Source: Macrosoma leucophasiata
Taxonomy: Eukaryota > Arthropoda > Insecta > Lepidoptera > Hedylidae
Assembly (NCBI GenBank): GCA_036365455.1
Contig: JAWQUS010000027.1
Span: 12,574,501-12,638,500 of the forward strand
DNA length: 64,000 bases
Direction: 5' to 3'
Numbering within the stretch: the first letter of the stretch is position 1; the number at the start of each line of letters is the position of its first letter. The notes under the pieces are model-generated. The model saw only the letters and a program-made list of their open reading frames with translations. It searched no databases and had not been told where the DNA came from. This document shows, piece by piece, positions 22,669 through 36,700 of the stretch. Made by a program: the position numbers and the translations under genes.

Positions 22669-23050
22669 CGGACTAGATGTAAGTAATGCTTTTATTACAC
22701 GTGAACGGAACACCCCCTGCTGTTATTTTGATACTTACATCAGGCGTGCGTATTATTGCTATATTCAATTACAAATCTAAATTGAATCGCTGATTTGTCT
22801 ATTTTTTTATTCGTGTCGTAATATAAATGAATGAAACACAACTTGAGCAAATCAAAAAAAAAATGTTTTGTAAAAAATAATTGTACGGGCCCAGATGCAA
22901 AAAAAAAATAAGTTAGTAATGTAAGTCAATCAGTAAGCAATGTCAATCAGATCTAAAAGACGGTGTTCTATGTCGTAAACACCATAAACATTACCTAATA
23001 GATCCCGTCGCTACTGCTAGTAGTTTTGAATTGATATTGAAAACTATTAC
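22669..23050. other. Intergenic, nothing recognised
   Basis: AT-rich noncoding sequence with several A-runs. Confidence 0.4.
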
Positions 23051-23759
23051 CAGGGGGCCGCCTAACTCTAATGCTTTCGTTTAGCTTTCGATTATGACAT
23101 GATCTTATTTATTTATTTTAACTTTTGCACATAAATTATGTACAGAGGCGGACTTAATACCTAGTGGTATTCTCTACCAGTCAACCTACAAGCCAAAAAG
23201 AACTGTCAAAGGTGCATTAAAGTAGGAGGGAAATTAAATTTGAGAAACAAAGAATTATATGTAATGTAAATCATAATAACCTATCATAATTTAAAATATA
23301 TAGACATATATAAATATATAATTATGTAATAATATTAATACACACATAATATTAAATGCATATTTGATAAAATAGATACATGGATAGAAAACAATGATGA
23401 AAGAGGAAATGATGTTCATTTATTAATAAACGTTAAAAAGTAATGTTTAAGCCTGTTTTTAAGCTATAATTTACTCGGAGCCTTCTTGATATCGAGGGGC
23501 AAGCGCGTTCCAGGGTTTAATTGCAGTAACAGCAAAAGAATTGGAGTAAAAACCAGTGAGGTGAGAAGGAGTTTTAATCTTCTTGTCAAATCGAACCGCC
23601 TAACTTTTTCCTGGATGTATTTTCGTCTGCATGTATATTTGTATAATCTGCATGTAATTAATTATACATTAAGAAAAAAATGTTTGAATCGGCGGTAGGT
23701 ACGAAACTGACAAGATAACGTCATAAATGAAAGAATTAGAGTTAGGCGGTCGGCCCCCA
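23051..23759. mobile_element. TIR MITE with LINE tail inserted
   Basis: Ends CAGGGGGCCGCCTAACTC (left) and GAGTTAGGCGGTCGGCCCCC (right) are inverted. The inner TIR is TAATGCTTTCGTTTAG against TAAATGAAAGAATTA. Same family as 5536-6173. The interior from about 23103 to 23597 is a LINE fragment, so the MITE itself is only about 200 bp. Confidence 0.8.
23103..23597 (-). mobile_element. 5'-truncated LINE 3' end nested in MITE
   Basis: On the minus strand, FDKKIKTPSHLTGFYSNSFA is followed by AVTAIKPWNAL, then a frameshift and a KAPSKL-like tail. It is homologous to the fragments at 15003 and 8325. The tail is AAAT-rich (plus-strand TTATTTATTTATTTTAAC at about 23104-23121). Confidence 0.75.
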
Positions 23760-23933
23760 GTAGTGGTATAAATTTATAATGGTTAATTATACAGGTAGAT
23801 AGTATCCTACAGTCTAAGGAACCTATTAATTACGTCACGATTAATATGGGTGATTGTATAGTTTACTGTATATAATCTAAGGATACAGTATGAACTGTAT
23901 GTTTGTTGACAACTTTCTGGCCATTTTATTTTA

Positions 23934-24190
23934 TGGCACCAAAGTGGCAAACATGCATGCAGATCAGTGATGACTGCCTGTAGACATCTGCACAAAAACC
24001 AGAGGTCCAAATGCAGAAGCGTTGCCATGCCACCCCTGAGACTTTAGTTGTCATGTCTCTGTGATAGTTATTACAAGGCCATACATTACCATCTAATTGG
24101 AACACTATAGTGCTGAATACTACCATTTGGCGGCATTAGGTAATGCAGTGGTGCCTATGCCCTGCACTGGGACTACCACCACTTTCATGG
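23934..24190 (-). repeat. R1 copy
   Basis: Plus strand runs GGCACCAAAGTGGCAAACAT to CTGGGACTACCACCAC. An internal CATGCCACCCCTGAGA marks it as a diverged subfamily shared with 57850-58030. Confidence 0.75.
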
Positions 24191-25454
24191 AGCGTAAAGA
24201 AATTAAACGTAAGATGATCAATTTGTTATCAGTTTGTATAGTCTAGGTATGATTAATTATGGGCATCTACATTAGGTATAACTACAGGTTTTTATACAGA
24301 CGCATTGTTAATTCTAAGGCTTAAGATATTTTGCTTCTATCCGGAAAAAAGGTGTCGAACTTCAAGTCGTATTTTTTTAGGACACCTCGTGAAAGGACAG
24401 TGATTCTAGATCTAGAGTCATATGATAAACGTCTATAAATAATGATGAAACCAAACTTCAAATAAATAAATAGGCACGTAACATCTCAGTTAATTTGTGG
24501 ACAACGGGATTGATTACTTGTAAAATTATGTACCGAGTAATTAATTGTCCTTGTTACTTTCTGAGTGTAATTGTTTGTTGTCCTAAATAAATTAAAAAAA
24601 AAACATGATTTCCATAAACCTAACTAAATCTCAGAGGCTATAATTATTTATAGATTATTTTTTATTGATGGTCTCATATTTTTTAATTGCAAAACTTCAA
24701 CTGCTAGATCTCAGATGGTCCTCAATTTCGATCAGTTTAGGAAATGAGTGTTTTCGACGTTTTATATGACTTTATTTTGTTAATGGATATAAACTAGTAA
24801 TTTGAATTGTATTACGTATACAACATGTAACGGAACTAATTCACACTCTCAAATACCCCGATTAGAAAATCGAATTATAATCATAATACATGATCTGAAA
24901 TTACTTACCTATTTATGTATTATTTTTTTTAATTAATATTTTTTATTTAACATATAGGTAAGTTGTTCTTAATTTGTACGAACAGTATGTGCACCTTAAG
25001 CATACTTACCCTACCTCTACCTACGGCCACACAAATACAAACCGCACACCCACAAACACAAACCTACTCATATACCTACGCACCCTTTCGCAAAGTGGTG
25101 TAGCGTAGCGTAGCCTGCGGGTCCCCATTTAACACTCGCTAGTAATAAGATTCATTTCCACTATTTTATTGCTTAAATTAGGTTCTTATTATTTATAATA
25201 AAATGCAAGTCTCAACCTAGCGAGCCCTAATGAGCATTTTTTTGTTGGATAGTTCTTAGTCTTACTTTTGTTTGTATTGACTGCACCACATGGGTGATCA
25301 TAATTTTCTTAATTCTAATTAATTTTGGGATAAAATATTACCTTTATTATAAATGCCTAAAATCGATTCAATGATCGATTCTGAACAAACTAGTTTCGGG
25401 TTGTAGGTACATTCAATCCTGTTACACATTGTATTTAATTCATACCATATTCTT
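24191..25454. other. Intergenic, nothing recognised
   Basis: AT-rich, with a CA-rich stretch around 25025-25080. No gene or placed repeat. Confidence 0.4.
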
Positions 25455-25640
25455 ACTTGAAAGAAAGAAATGTTTATTTGTTAACAATGTACAAGAACAA
25501 CACAGATTTTTTTAAACAGTATGCAAGAAACATTTATCACAAATTGGCCCTAACTCAGCGTGTGCTGGTTGAGGGACAACCAGCGCTGGTCTGTTAGGCC
25601 TACTTTGTTCGTCATAAACGGACTTGAATAGGCTTCGCAA
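25455..25640 (-). repeat. Probable LINE 3' UTR fragment with hairpin
   Basis: GAAAGAAAGAAATGTTTATT looks like the reverse complement of a TTTC-rich LINE tail. It is followed by GGCCCTAACTCAGCG...GTCTGTTAGGCC, with an inner hairpin CAGCGTGTGCTGGTTGAGGG...CAACCAGCGCTG. The assignment is by resemblance only. Confidence 0.35.
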
Positions 25641-25855
25641 TGTCTAGCTTTAGGTAGGTAAGTATGTAGGCTTACAATGCGAAAACATTAAAAAGAAGGA
25701 CATCATTACGTGATTAGATAGGTACCACAGACTACAATATATATATGACTAATATGTGTTTTAAATTAAATACCTACTCGCTAACACGCTTGCGGTAGAT
25801 TCTGAATTACAGACTCCCAAAAAAAAGAAACTCGGAAACGTAGGTACTTAAAAGG

Positions 25856-26233
25856 CTTATTACACGACACGGTATTCAGGGTCCTTTCTGCCGGACCCTG
25901 AATGCCGGAACTACGTACAAAACGTTGAAACGGCGAAATCACACAAACATGTGCATCAACGAACCCCTAAGCGGTTCTCGCGGTGCTGTAGCTCCGAGTC
26001 ACTCGCTACTCGAGCGTCGATGCGCATGTTTGTGCGAGTGTGCCTTTTTAACGTTTTGTACGTAGTTTCCAATGGAAACACACACAGTACAAACATGAAC
26101 AGTATGTGTAGTTAGGGCGTTAGGCTGACCGGGCCGCTCCGGTCGCCCTAATTAAAGCCCTAACTCCCTAAATGTTATTACACTACCCTGACCCTTGCTA
26201 TCGTACCCTGAATACCGTGCCATGTAATTGGGC
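25856..26233. mobile_element. MITE, TATTACACGACACGGTATTCAG family
   Basis: Left TIR CTTATTACACGACACGGTAT is matched by the right end ATACCGTGCCATGTAATTGG, inverted. The interior shares CTTTCTGCCGGACCCTGAAT and GACCGGGCCGCTCCGGTCGC with the copy at 29836-30035. The centre carries another palindromic element. Confidence 0.8.
25907..26070. mobile_element. Fold-back element nested in MITE
   Basis: GGAACTACGTACAAAACGTT (25907-) is inverted as AACGTTTTGTACGTAGTTTCC at the right (ending 26070). The inner CACACAAACATGTGCATC is inverted as GATGCGCATGTTTGTG. It is absent from the sister MITE at 29.9 kb. Confidence 0.75.
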
Positions 26234-27649
26234 CAATAGAAACAAGCACGAACCTTAAAAAACATAACGCTCCCGTTTTGGACAGTCTTGTTAAAAGCGA
26301 TCATTTCATATTTTTATCATAAAACGCTACTAGTAAATGGAATAAATATGATACCGATTGAATTTTCAAACGCGGTAGGTACATTAATTATTAAGTTAAA
26401 TTCGAACCTCTAAGTAGGTACCTACGAGTTTAATTATTATCGTGTATATACATATTTATCGTAATGTTTTTGTTTTTTTTTTGTTGTTGTTTATTGTAAG
26501 GATACACCACAATGTTAATAATATTTACAAAGGGTAATAAAGTATTGTGTTTTAAAAACCTCTTTTTATCTCCAGATCTTAAAATACATTCACACACAAG
26601 TCACGGACAAAATTAATAATTTTTACCAAATAAGAAATTGATGTAAGGAAATCTAATAAAATTCTAAATAAGAATGGAAGGAATGTTTTTATGTCTGAAT
26701 TGGTAAGGTAAATAATTAAGTGTTGTTTTCTTGGAAAAAGAAAACACATTATTATCAAGCTATGAACCTAAGTATTTCGTGTCCATACCTAATAATAACA
26801 TGTTATTTTTTGGGCGAATGGACCACGGTCCATTCCTTCTGGTCCGTTCGGACTAAGTACCCAATATTGTAAAGGTATTTTATACGGTTTAGCACAGCAA
26901 TTCGTGCAGAAGGACCATAGTGAAATAAAAAATGACAAGGTTCTATCCGACCCAAGAATAGGAGTTAACTAATGCCTGTAGCGATGAATAATAGTGGAAG
27001 TAGAGCACATGTCGAAGCAATTAGTACCTTCTAAGAGTACTTAAGTAAGTATTAACATTTTTTATTTAAATTTCTAAATTTGAAAATAAAAATCCTGTTA
27101 CTTCTTTTTTATTCATGTAATGTTAAGGTGTTAACCAGTAAGGGTTAACACGCATGAAATACCTATATGCATCGCTTTTTGTTAACCACATATTATGATA
27201 ATATATATAACCACTTAATTATAAAAATAGGCGTTCTATGATAATAAGATGACTATTTTCTCACAATTGGCGCGGCATTGCGATAAAATATTGTGAAATT
27301 GTGATTATGAATATTACTGAGTATGAGAGGCATGACGATGTTGACGAACGGAGTGACAGTGCTCGAGCTCGTTTGATTTGATTTGATACTGATAGTAGTA
27401 GCAGAAAGTCTAGTGTGGTGAACGAACGTCCTGTCCGCCCTTTCAAACATAAATACATAACAAACGCGGTCACAAAATGTACTGGTGTTCCTAACGTATT
27501 ATTATAAACTGTTTGATAATTATAATTTGATATTCTGCTTCCAGTGATCATTCCACGTACGTAATGAAGAGTTTTTCCTTCATGCATAATTACGGTAATG
27601 TTCGTTTGTGATAGAATTTTTACCTACATGCCTAACTTCACATTACAGA
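26234..27649. other. Upstream region of gene B
   Basis: AT-rich. A TTCACATTACAG acceptor-like sequence ends at 27648, one base before the ATG, so a noncoding first exon upstream is likely but was not located. The two minus-strand frames around 27253-27587 are not convincing genes. Confidence 0.4.
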
Positions 27650-27757
27650 ATGAAGGAATTGTTGGTGTTTCTTATACTATTTTTCTATATTTTAATATTA
27701 CATTGCGATGGAGAATCGTCGCGTCCAAATGTTATATTAATAATAGCAGACGATATG
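27650..27757 (+). CDS. Gene B exon 1 (signal peptide, ADDM)
   Basis: 36 codons from the ATG: hydrophobic signal peptide, then SSRPNVILIIADDM, donor GTAAGT. The start was chosen because it opens directly on a signal peptide. The frame upstream has no other ATG. Confidence 0.92.
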
Positions 27758-30700
27758 GTAAGTGATATTTTTGTTATTTTATTTAAGTTTTAAATTAAAG
27801 TACGTTATAAAATAGAAACAAGAATTTATTGAACTTAGACTAAATGTAGTCCAATAAAGACTATACATTTTTTTTCCATTCTTACCATTTTTATAAACAG
27901 AATTAAAATTTAGTGGTGTGTAATGTCATAATAAAATCATTTGTTTTTGCATTAACAATATTTTCGATAACTATATGGTACATATAGGTTGGGAAAAAAG
28001 TTTCTGCGCATTTTTTAAGATAATTCAAAACATTTTTTAATATAGTTTATTTAAATTTAACTAAAGTATGTATGTACCATTTTGTTCGATAACCTTTTGC
28101 CATCTTGTAGGTAGGGACATGATCCCATTGCTATAAAAATGTTGGGACTTCTCATCAAAATACCGCGACAAGTGGATTTGGCAGTCCTCTCGTGATGTTA
28201 ACCTAACATTGCATAAAAAATTCTGAAGAGACCGAAACAGGTGGACATCTGAAGGTGCAAGGTCAGGACTATACGGCGGATGCATTAACACCTCCCAGCC
28301 AAACTCTCTTAATTTTTGCTGAGTGGCTATAGATGTGTAAGGTCTAGCGTTATCATGATAAAACACCACACCCCTTCTGTTGATCAATTCCGGCCGCTTT
28401 CTCTCAACTTCTTGCTTTAATCTCATCAGTTGTTCGCAGTAGAGTTCAGAATCGATAGTCCTGCCTGGTGGTAATAGCTCATAATGAATAATGCCCTTCC
28501 AATCCCACCACACACACAACATCACCTTATTGCGAGTTAACCCGGGTTTCGCCACAGTCTGTGAAGCCTGACCGGCCTTTGACCACGACCTTTTTCGCAC
28601 GTTCTTGTCGTACGTGATCCACTTTTTATCACCAGTTATCAGCTTCTTCAAAAATGGTTCGGTTTCATTACGTCGTAATAAAGAATCACAAATGAGTACA
28701 CGGTTCATTAGGTTTCTTTCAGTGAGCTCGTGAGGTACCCAAATATCGAGCTTTTTTTGTACCCAGCTTTTTTCAAATGCGCCAAAACTGTTTTGTGATC
28801 AATTCTCAGTTCTTCAGCTACGTCGTAACTACTATATGTCGATCTTGCTCCACTTTTTCAAAAATGGCATCCATTTTATCCGTAATAGGGCGACCAGAGC
28901 GAGGTGCATCTTTGACATCAAAATTTCCGGATTGAAAACGCTTAAACAAAATTTGTGCTACTCTCACAGACACTGCACTAAGGTCCATAAACATCGCAAA
29001 TTTTTTTCGCTGCTTGCGTTGCATTTTTACCTTTTTTGTAGTAAAATTTTAAAATGTATCGAATTTCTTCATTAGATTCACTCATCTTGACAGTACGAAA
29101 AACAAATGAAAATCACACATTTGCCTAATTTGAATTTGGAATTATGTTCTTTAAAATTTTAACTTTCAATGATACCAAAACCAGCCAGATACAAATACTA
29201 CAGCCAAAGAGATTTTATTAAAAGTTCATACATACTATAATGCGAAAAGACTTTTTCCCCAACCTATTAAATAGGTATATTTTTCAATCTTCATATTTAT
29301 AGCTACTGAACTAAAAACTACTAGAACGAAATTGTATTAGTTTTCGTACCTATTTTATTACTTATTCACTTATTTATTAATTCTATCATTCTAGTAGTGC
29401 TATTTAATTCTATTATAATTCTATCATGCTAGTAATAGATCTTCCAATTAGTGGAAGTCGCAGGTTCGAAGTTAATATTATGTAAATGTAGAATGAGTCT
29501 AATGTAATAATCAACCAACATGAATAATTTTAATTATTTTATACGATAATAAATTATGTCTATGGTGATATGATTAATAAACCTATTTTTTATTAATGAC
29601 AAAGGGGAAATGGTCAACAGCAGCGTTTCTCATTTGCCGGGTCGCGACCCGGTACCGGGCCATCAAAATAAAATACCGGATCGAAACATTCCCGCCTGTT
29701 TCAGAAAATATTACCTACTATCGATCCACGCCTTGTAAATATTTTTAATAAATGTATTTCAGGTTGCCTTACGGAACCAGCTTCGGTTTAAAAATATTAA
29801 CCATTACTACCATTATACCATTGGCCCGGTAATTATTGGACTTATTACACGGCACGGTATTCAGAGTACGATAGCGAGGGTCAGGGTAGTGTAATAACAT
29901 TAGAGAGTTAGGGTCCTAATTAGGGCGACCGGAGCGGCCCGTGTATTTAAACTGTGACTGAGTTAGGGCGCTCTCAGGCCACGCCCACCCTTTCTGCCGG
30001 ACCCTGAATACCGCGTGTCGTGTAATAGCCTTTTATATCGGTAATTATACGGTAGAATGATGTTTGGGAAACACTGGTCTATAGTCATGATTATTAAATA
30101 ATGAATAACCGTTAAGTCTTAGGTATATCTTCTGTCAAGGCCCTCGTCGTCCTGGGAGAAATAGTCATAATCATCAAAAGTCTCAAATATGTATTATCAC
30201 AATCATGAATAAAATTAGGTAGCTTTTCTAAAAAGTCTCTGCAAATACTTTCATCTATGGTCTTAGAATTAATTTCTAAAGGTAAAAAATGTACCTAACG
30301 ATGGTGGACTACCACTAGGTTTATTAATATATCTTTTGTACACGTGAAGTTTTCTGCACGGCAGCACATAGATAGGTACTCGTAATTATATTAATTAGAT
30401 AATAATGATGGTATAAAACGTTTGCAGAAATATAACACTTAAGGGTTGATATTACCTACCTTTATCTACCTTAGCTTTATCTAAATCGGCGCTGTAGCTT
30501 AGCTGTGAAAGCGTCACAGACAGACAAACTTTCGCTATTTATCTATAATATAAAAATGAGTCGCAGAATGTGTTGGTAGGCGCATAACTCAACAACGCCT
30601 GGACCAATTTGGCCAATTCTTTTTTAAAATGTTCGTTGAATTTCACGAATGGTATTTACGGCGAGAAAAAATCGAATAATTGCCGGAAAAACCCTAAAAA

Positions 30701-33700
30701 TAACCCTATTTCCAATACAAACGTTTTCTAACAAAAATGTAGAGTCAATTTGAGAAAAAGTTCATATTAAATTACAAGCACTCACTGTTGTCTAAACAAT
30801 GTAGGTGTGTTCCTAACGTCAAAGAGTCAATTTGCACTTTATTATCGCTATACAAAGTTCATATGGAAAAAAAGGGGAAAAATGAAATGGTAAAATTTGT
30901 ATGGAAAGTTTCTCATTCCTGAACTTAACCGTATAAAAATTGGTATACAGGCTCATGATTAGGAATAGTAAAAATGATCTGTAATGGACAAAATTCCCCC
31001 TAAAGTGGTAAAATGGAGGGGTATTGTTTGCATGGAATTGAGATTAAAATTTGTGTGGGATTTTTGGTAGTTTTCAAGTACGACAAGTAAGGGACTTGAA
31101 AAGTGATTTCCAGTCTTTCTGTAAGGTATAAAAATTACGTGTTTCAGTATTTTGTGAAAATCGAGAGATTTTTAAAGTGAATAATGCTATTCGTACTCCA
31201 CCAAGGGGTACACGACGGGAAACTTGATTAAGACATTTTCACGTGATAGTAAAATTTAAACAATTAATAAAACGACATCCACGCGGGCGGAGCTGCGGGT
31301 AACAGCTAGTAATATTATAAAAATAAAATATGTAGTATGGACTTATCCAAATTTACGCAATAGATTCAATGACACACATTCAGAGGTACCTACTAAGTTT
31401 TGTTTATGTGGTTTATGAAGTTGTTGTTGAGAAACGAAGTAAGCAGTTTAATAAATCTATGTTGAGAAATCACTGTGACTTCACATTCACGGACGACATA
31501 AAAGGCGTGAAGAATGTCAAAATCTTGTCCATTGTAAACATTATCGAGTAGGTCTAAATTGCTATTTAAGAAATATTTTTATCACAAGGTGTTATTTATC
31601 TTGCAATGCATGTTTGTTTTGGTTAAATATTGCAAACTAAGTTTTATTAGCTTTGCCTTATCTACCAGAGTTTAAATATTGTACATTATAATAAAACTAC
31701 TGCTATTGCCCGCGGCTTCGTCTGCGTTCTAGACGTTTTTAATCAGAAAAACGTAAGATACACACGGAATCAGTTTAAAAGTAAGGGTAACTCCGCCCCA
31801 CCCCGTCAAGTGTTGCCAGGTCCGACTTGTTATAAATCGGGACAGTAGGTTAAATAAATCGGGACCCAGGGGCAAAAATCGGGACAGTAAGAAAAGCAAG
31901 GCAAAACATTTTAGTTAATTTATTGATTTATCAAAGGACTTGGGCGCCAAAGATCTTTAGACATGATTTTGAACAGTGGACGTCTTTCGGTTGAGGTAAT
32001 AGTGATGATTGATTGATCGCGACATTTAACTTGCCGATCAGAGCGGGGTAATCGGGGACACCTGGCAACACTACCCTCTACAGGCTGTTTGCACTAGAGA
32101 CCGGTAATCACTAACGATTTTACATGAGCCTTCGCTCTTCAACCTCCCACAGGGCCCTTCGAACCTGGACTGTATCCTCACTCCCTACTGAAGATCCGCA
32201 GTTACCTAAATGTTACTTAAGATCGGAAGGGGAGGGGCTTCAGTCTGACTTTTCAGGATAAGTATAGTATCCTTTGTCTTATTCAACTAGATACTAATAA
32301 ACTGCCTACTACCTCTATTAAAACATGTAATCCTTGCGTAAGTTTTACGAACGACCGGAGTTAAAAGATTAATGTGCACTAAAAACTACAAAATAAGTAA
32401 TTAATAAATAAAAAAAAAAATAATAAATGTTAATAGTAAATGTAGCGACAGTTACTCCAAGACAGTAAATATAGCAGAGAAAGCCGGGTCGACCTTGGTA
32501 ACATAGCTTGCAAGGCTACTTAACTCATGAGCAAAATAATAATGATAGTGGCAGGCAAAAAGAACTCAATTTCTAAGTTTTGGCATACAAACTCCGTTTC
32601 TGCAATTTAAACTTAAAAGAGCTGATAGTTTGATATAAGTTTAAGATTCTTCCATATTTTAGTTTGATTGCTCCAGATGAAGAATAGAAGAATGTATTTC
32701 TATATTAATATATATTATTATTACGATGTGTGTCTTGTACACATTCATCATCATCTTTTACACACACAAAAAGATATCGAGGCTGTAAAAAGCCATTTTA
32801 AAGAAGAAATATCCGAAAAACTGACTTTGTTAGTTTATCTTTTTTATTAACTTAAAGTCATAATATAAATTAACGTTTCCATGAATATTCATGCGAAATA
32901 ATTAATTAAGGCAACGATTTACAGTTACAGAAACATTTCATGTTTTCTTTTGGTAGATATTTTCGAAAATTTTGAAGCGTTAAACACGGGTTAAAATGAC
33001 CGCTAAAAGTTAAATTTTGTATTTGGGTAACTATTATACTAATTAACACAGTAAGGCTGGGTTGCACCAAGATGTTTGTTAAACTTATTGTAACTTTTCG
33101 CATTCTTCTCTAACTTTAACAGATTTCTATAAGTTAGAGTAGGATGTGGATTTCTATAAGTTAGAGTAGGATGTGAATGAATAATGTGTGAACAATAACT
33201 TTAACTTTAACAAATATCTCGGTGCAACCTAGGCTGAGAGTACCTACCGTTTCAATATTTGTGAAAAAAAAATGACCACATAAGGGAGTGTTCTTTGTTT
33301 GTATAGCCTTTAGATGTAGGTACTGTATTAACATTTGTAGCATTTCTAGACAAATAAGTGCAGTAGATATTCGATTCAGAATCACTTATACATCCTAGTG
33401 ATCGAAATCCCAGGGTCAGAATATTCTGAATCTCTCGTATCAAGATATTATGAGTGAAGGGAAGGAACAACAGGGTGGAAATGAACTATTTTAATTTTAG
33501 TTATTCGTTTATATTATCACCGACGGATTATTGACAATTTCCAGTTCAACTCTATTTCAAGTTTGCACTTCTTTTAATATTTTGACTTTAAGTATATTGC
33601 AACTGGCAAACAATATTTGTAGTATAGGCTTCCGACTCAGAGTTGGTAAGTTCTTTCATAATTGCCGCTGACGATGAATAACTAGGTAGTTGTAAGAATT

Positions 33701-36700
33701 AGGAACCTGACACGCAGTTGTGCTTTCTATGTAATTAGTTGCCTTAGGAAGAAGACTTCGGCTTATTTCGGGTCTATAGAGCATTTTCTCTTTCGCACCT
33801 TACCTATGTGACATTTGTAACCATCTTATAATACGACTATCAGTGCTTACGTAGGTAGTGTGTAGCAGAGATAACGCTCTACGAAGTCGAAACTAGCCGA
33901 TTGTCTCTTTCGTAGGCTCGATGTATCTACATGTGCATTAGATCTTGTTGGGTACTGTATTTCTGTTTGTGTGTTAAATATTTTTTTTTGTCTCCTTTTT
34001 ACTACCTCGCGCCCATTCTAGGTGTGCTTTGATTGGCGGCCCGGTTAGTCCAGCGGTGTGAGATGACCGTTTGATTCGAAGGGTCGCGGGTTCGATTCCC
34101 GCACCGGGACAAATATTTGTATGGCCTACAGATATTTGTTTCGGGTCTGGGTGTTTGTGTATGTGTTGTATGTGTACAACGGCACCCACGACACAGGTTT
34201 ATACCAACTGTGGGGCTGTGAGTGTAAGCGTATTTTATTTTTTTATTTTATTAAATAGATTATTAGAATCTGGTTATTTCTTTCTCAGATGAATGAACCA
34301 CTGTCACGCGTATGTGTCTTGTATTTTTATTTTCGTAAATCACGTTGGGACGCGGCTATTCTATCTATAAGGCAAATCTTAAAAAATAGTATCTCATTGC
34401 TTATGAATGTATCTACGCGAGTCGTTCTGCCGCCCCGCGCGTATTGACTGTTACTTTACTGTACACTGTGTGGAAAATAACTGCACGTGGATTATAATTA
34501 TATTACTTTACACGTGTCACGTGGGTCTATATACTGATAACCAAATGTTGTAAGTATTTAGACCCACGTAAGGTCTAAATTCGAATGCTTTTATACATAA
34601 ACTCGTGAATATGATAAAATTAAAATAATTTGGACATATTTTTGTATATACTCACAAATCTAAAATTGACTGACCAAATTAAATCAAAAGCAAATGAAAC
34701 ATAGAAGGAAAAGAAGTGAGGTAGAAAGAAATTTACATAAAACTAAATCATACAGGGTTGGGTTTGCTGGCACTGACCTCAGAAAAATGTAGCCTCTAAT
34801 CCCTACTAATATTATAAATGCGAAAGTAACTCTGTCTGTCCGTCTGTCTGTCTGTTACCTTTTCACGTCCAAACGACTGACCCGATTTTAATGAAATTCG
34901 TACAGAGATAGAGCTGACTTTGAGAAAGAACTAAGGCTACTTAGTTATTTATATAACGACATCCACGCGGGCGAAGCCGCGTTCAACAGCTAGTATCCTA
35001 TAAGTTCTTCTATCTCACGAAGTCCGTTGAGCCACACGTTTTCTTTAGACTGTGGTTGAGCTATGTAATGTTGTCAATCGTGCATATACACATTATTTTA
35101 GTGTGCGTAACCTTTTGCGTCAAGTTTTCTCGTGGTGTAGCGTCAACATAGCAAGTAAGCAGAAAAGAGTGTAGTATTTTTAAAACTCGAAAATTCATAC
35201 TATTACAAATTCATTAATGTTATTATTTAATTTATTGTAGTTTATGAAAAAGTTGTTATCATCTTACTATATAACGTTTGAGGAATCTCAATATAAATTG
35301 GAATTGTACGACCTAATAAAAAAACAAAAAGGCACGTACACGTAACTAATAAGACATATAATTCTATTATGAGCAGATGTTTTCATGTCATAGTCATACG
35401 TCTCCTTTTCTATCATTCAGAATAAGGGCGGTCACACAAAACTGCGATCCGATGCGACGCCGCATCGCAGGCGATGTATTCGTGTGAGCAGGCAGATATT
35501 TGCGATTGAAAATATTTGGGGATTGTGAAAAAATTATATCGTATCTAAAATATCGAGCAAAATATGACAGCCACGGAAAGACTGATGAATAAAAGTTTGG
35601 CCCAAGTCAGTAGTTGCACGTTACAAAAACATGTGACTATTTAGAAAAAATGAAAACTACTTGAAATAGATATTTTGACTTTGATTTTGAATTTATAATT
35701 AATGTGAAAGATGCTTTTGACGACGGCAAATCGGTATCGGGAATTGAATTGTCTGAGAGTGATACTAAATGCTGAAGTAATTGTTTTATATTATTTCGCA
35801 TTAACACATGCTTGTGTTTTTTCTTTAATAAAAATAAATACTGAAGTGCCTATAAATTATAATATCTATTTTGTTACCACTTCTACATAGCTAAACCAAT
35901 TTGTTTTATTTACTACTTTTCTTACTTACCGTAACCTATCGCAAACATTTACAAAAATGATTATATTTATATTTCAACTGAAATTAAAATTTATTTAAAA
36001 TATTTCCACGTATAATTTTTTATTAGCTGACGCTCTCAGCGGTTACATATACCAGCGCACTTATCTGTACACAACACTACTACAACCAAAGCCAAAAGGA
36101 CTTCATGAGGTAGAATAACATAATTAATTTACCAAACTGGGTCGTTTAGTACCAAAGTTTTAAATAAATAAATTACGTTTTTTTAATTGATCGTACATGA
36201 GTGAATAATGTGGTAATAAAAGTAAAATATATTTTCCTCCCCCCAAGAAGGGGAGAGACTTGTGCCCAGCAGTGGAATGTATCAAGGGTTTCCGTTATTA
36301 TTATTATTATAAAATATATTTGAAACTAGCTGTGCACGCGATTTCGTTCGCGTGAAATAGTGACTTTGGACAGCATTTTTTTTATTTAACTTTTGTTTAA
36401 TTTTCGATCATACGAAAACACCAGATATTTTAACGCCAGCCACGCCCCTAACGGCACCAACACCACTACCACCAATGCCAGCAACGCCATCAATGTCACC
36501 ATCGCCACCAACGCCACCAATGCATACCAACGCCACAAACGCCACCAACGTCACCACCACCACCACTACCACCAGCAACGCCACAAACTCCACTAACACC
36601 GATGTAAACCGCATTCAACTCCGTTTAAAAGTTTTGAAGCAGTGTTTGAACTAAATGTTCAATTGACCATAACTTTTTTTTTTTGAAAACGCTTTAGCTA

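Noticed and set aside
28836..29075. Plus-strand protein overlapping mariner
   Set aside because: It is the antisense shadow of the transposase N-terminal region.
33974..34292. Overlapping open frames on both strands (with phrases such as IEPATLRIKRSS)
   Set aside because: They lie entirely in a tRNA-derived SINE present three times in the window. This is repeat-driven reading frame, not a gene.
36393..36614. Thr/Asn/His-rich and Val/Gly-rich proteins
   Set aside because: Produced by an ACC-type minisatellite that stays open on both strands.
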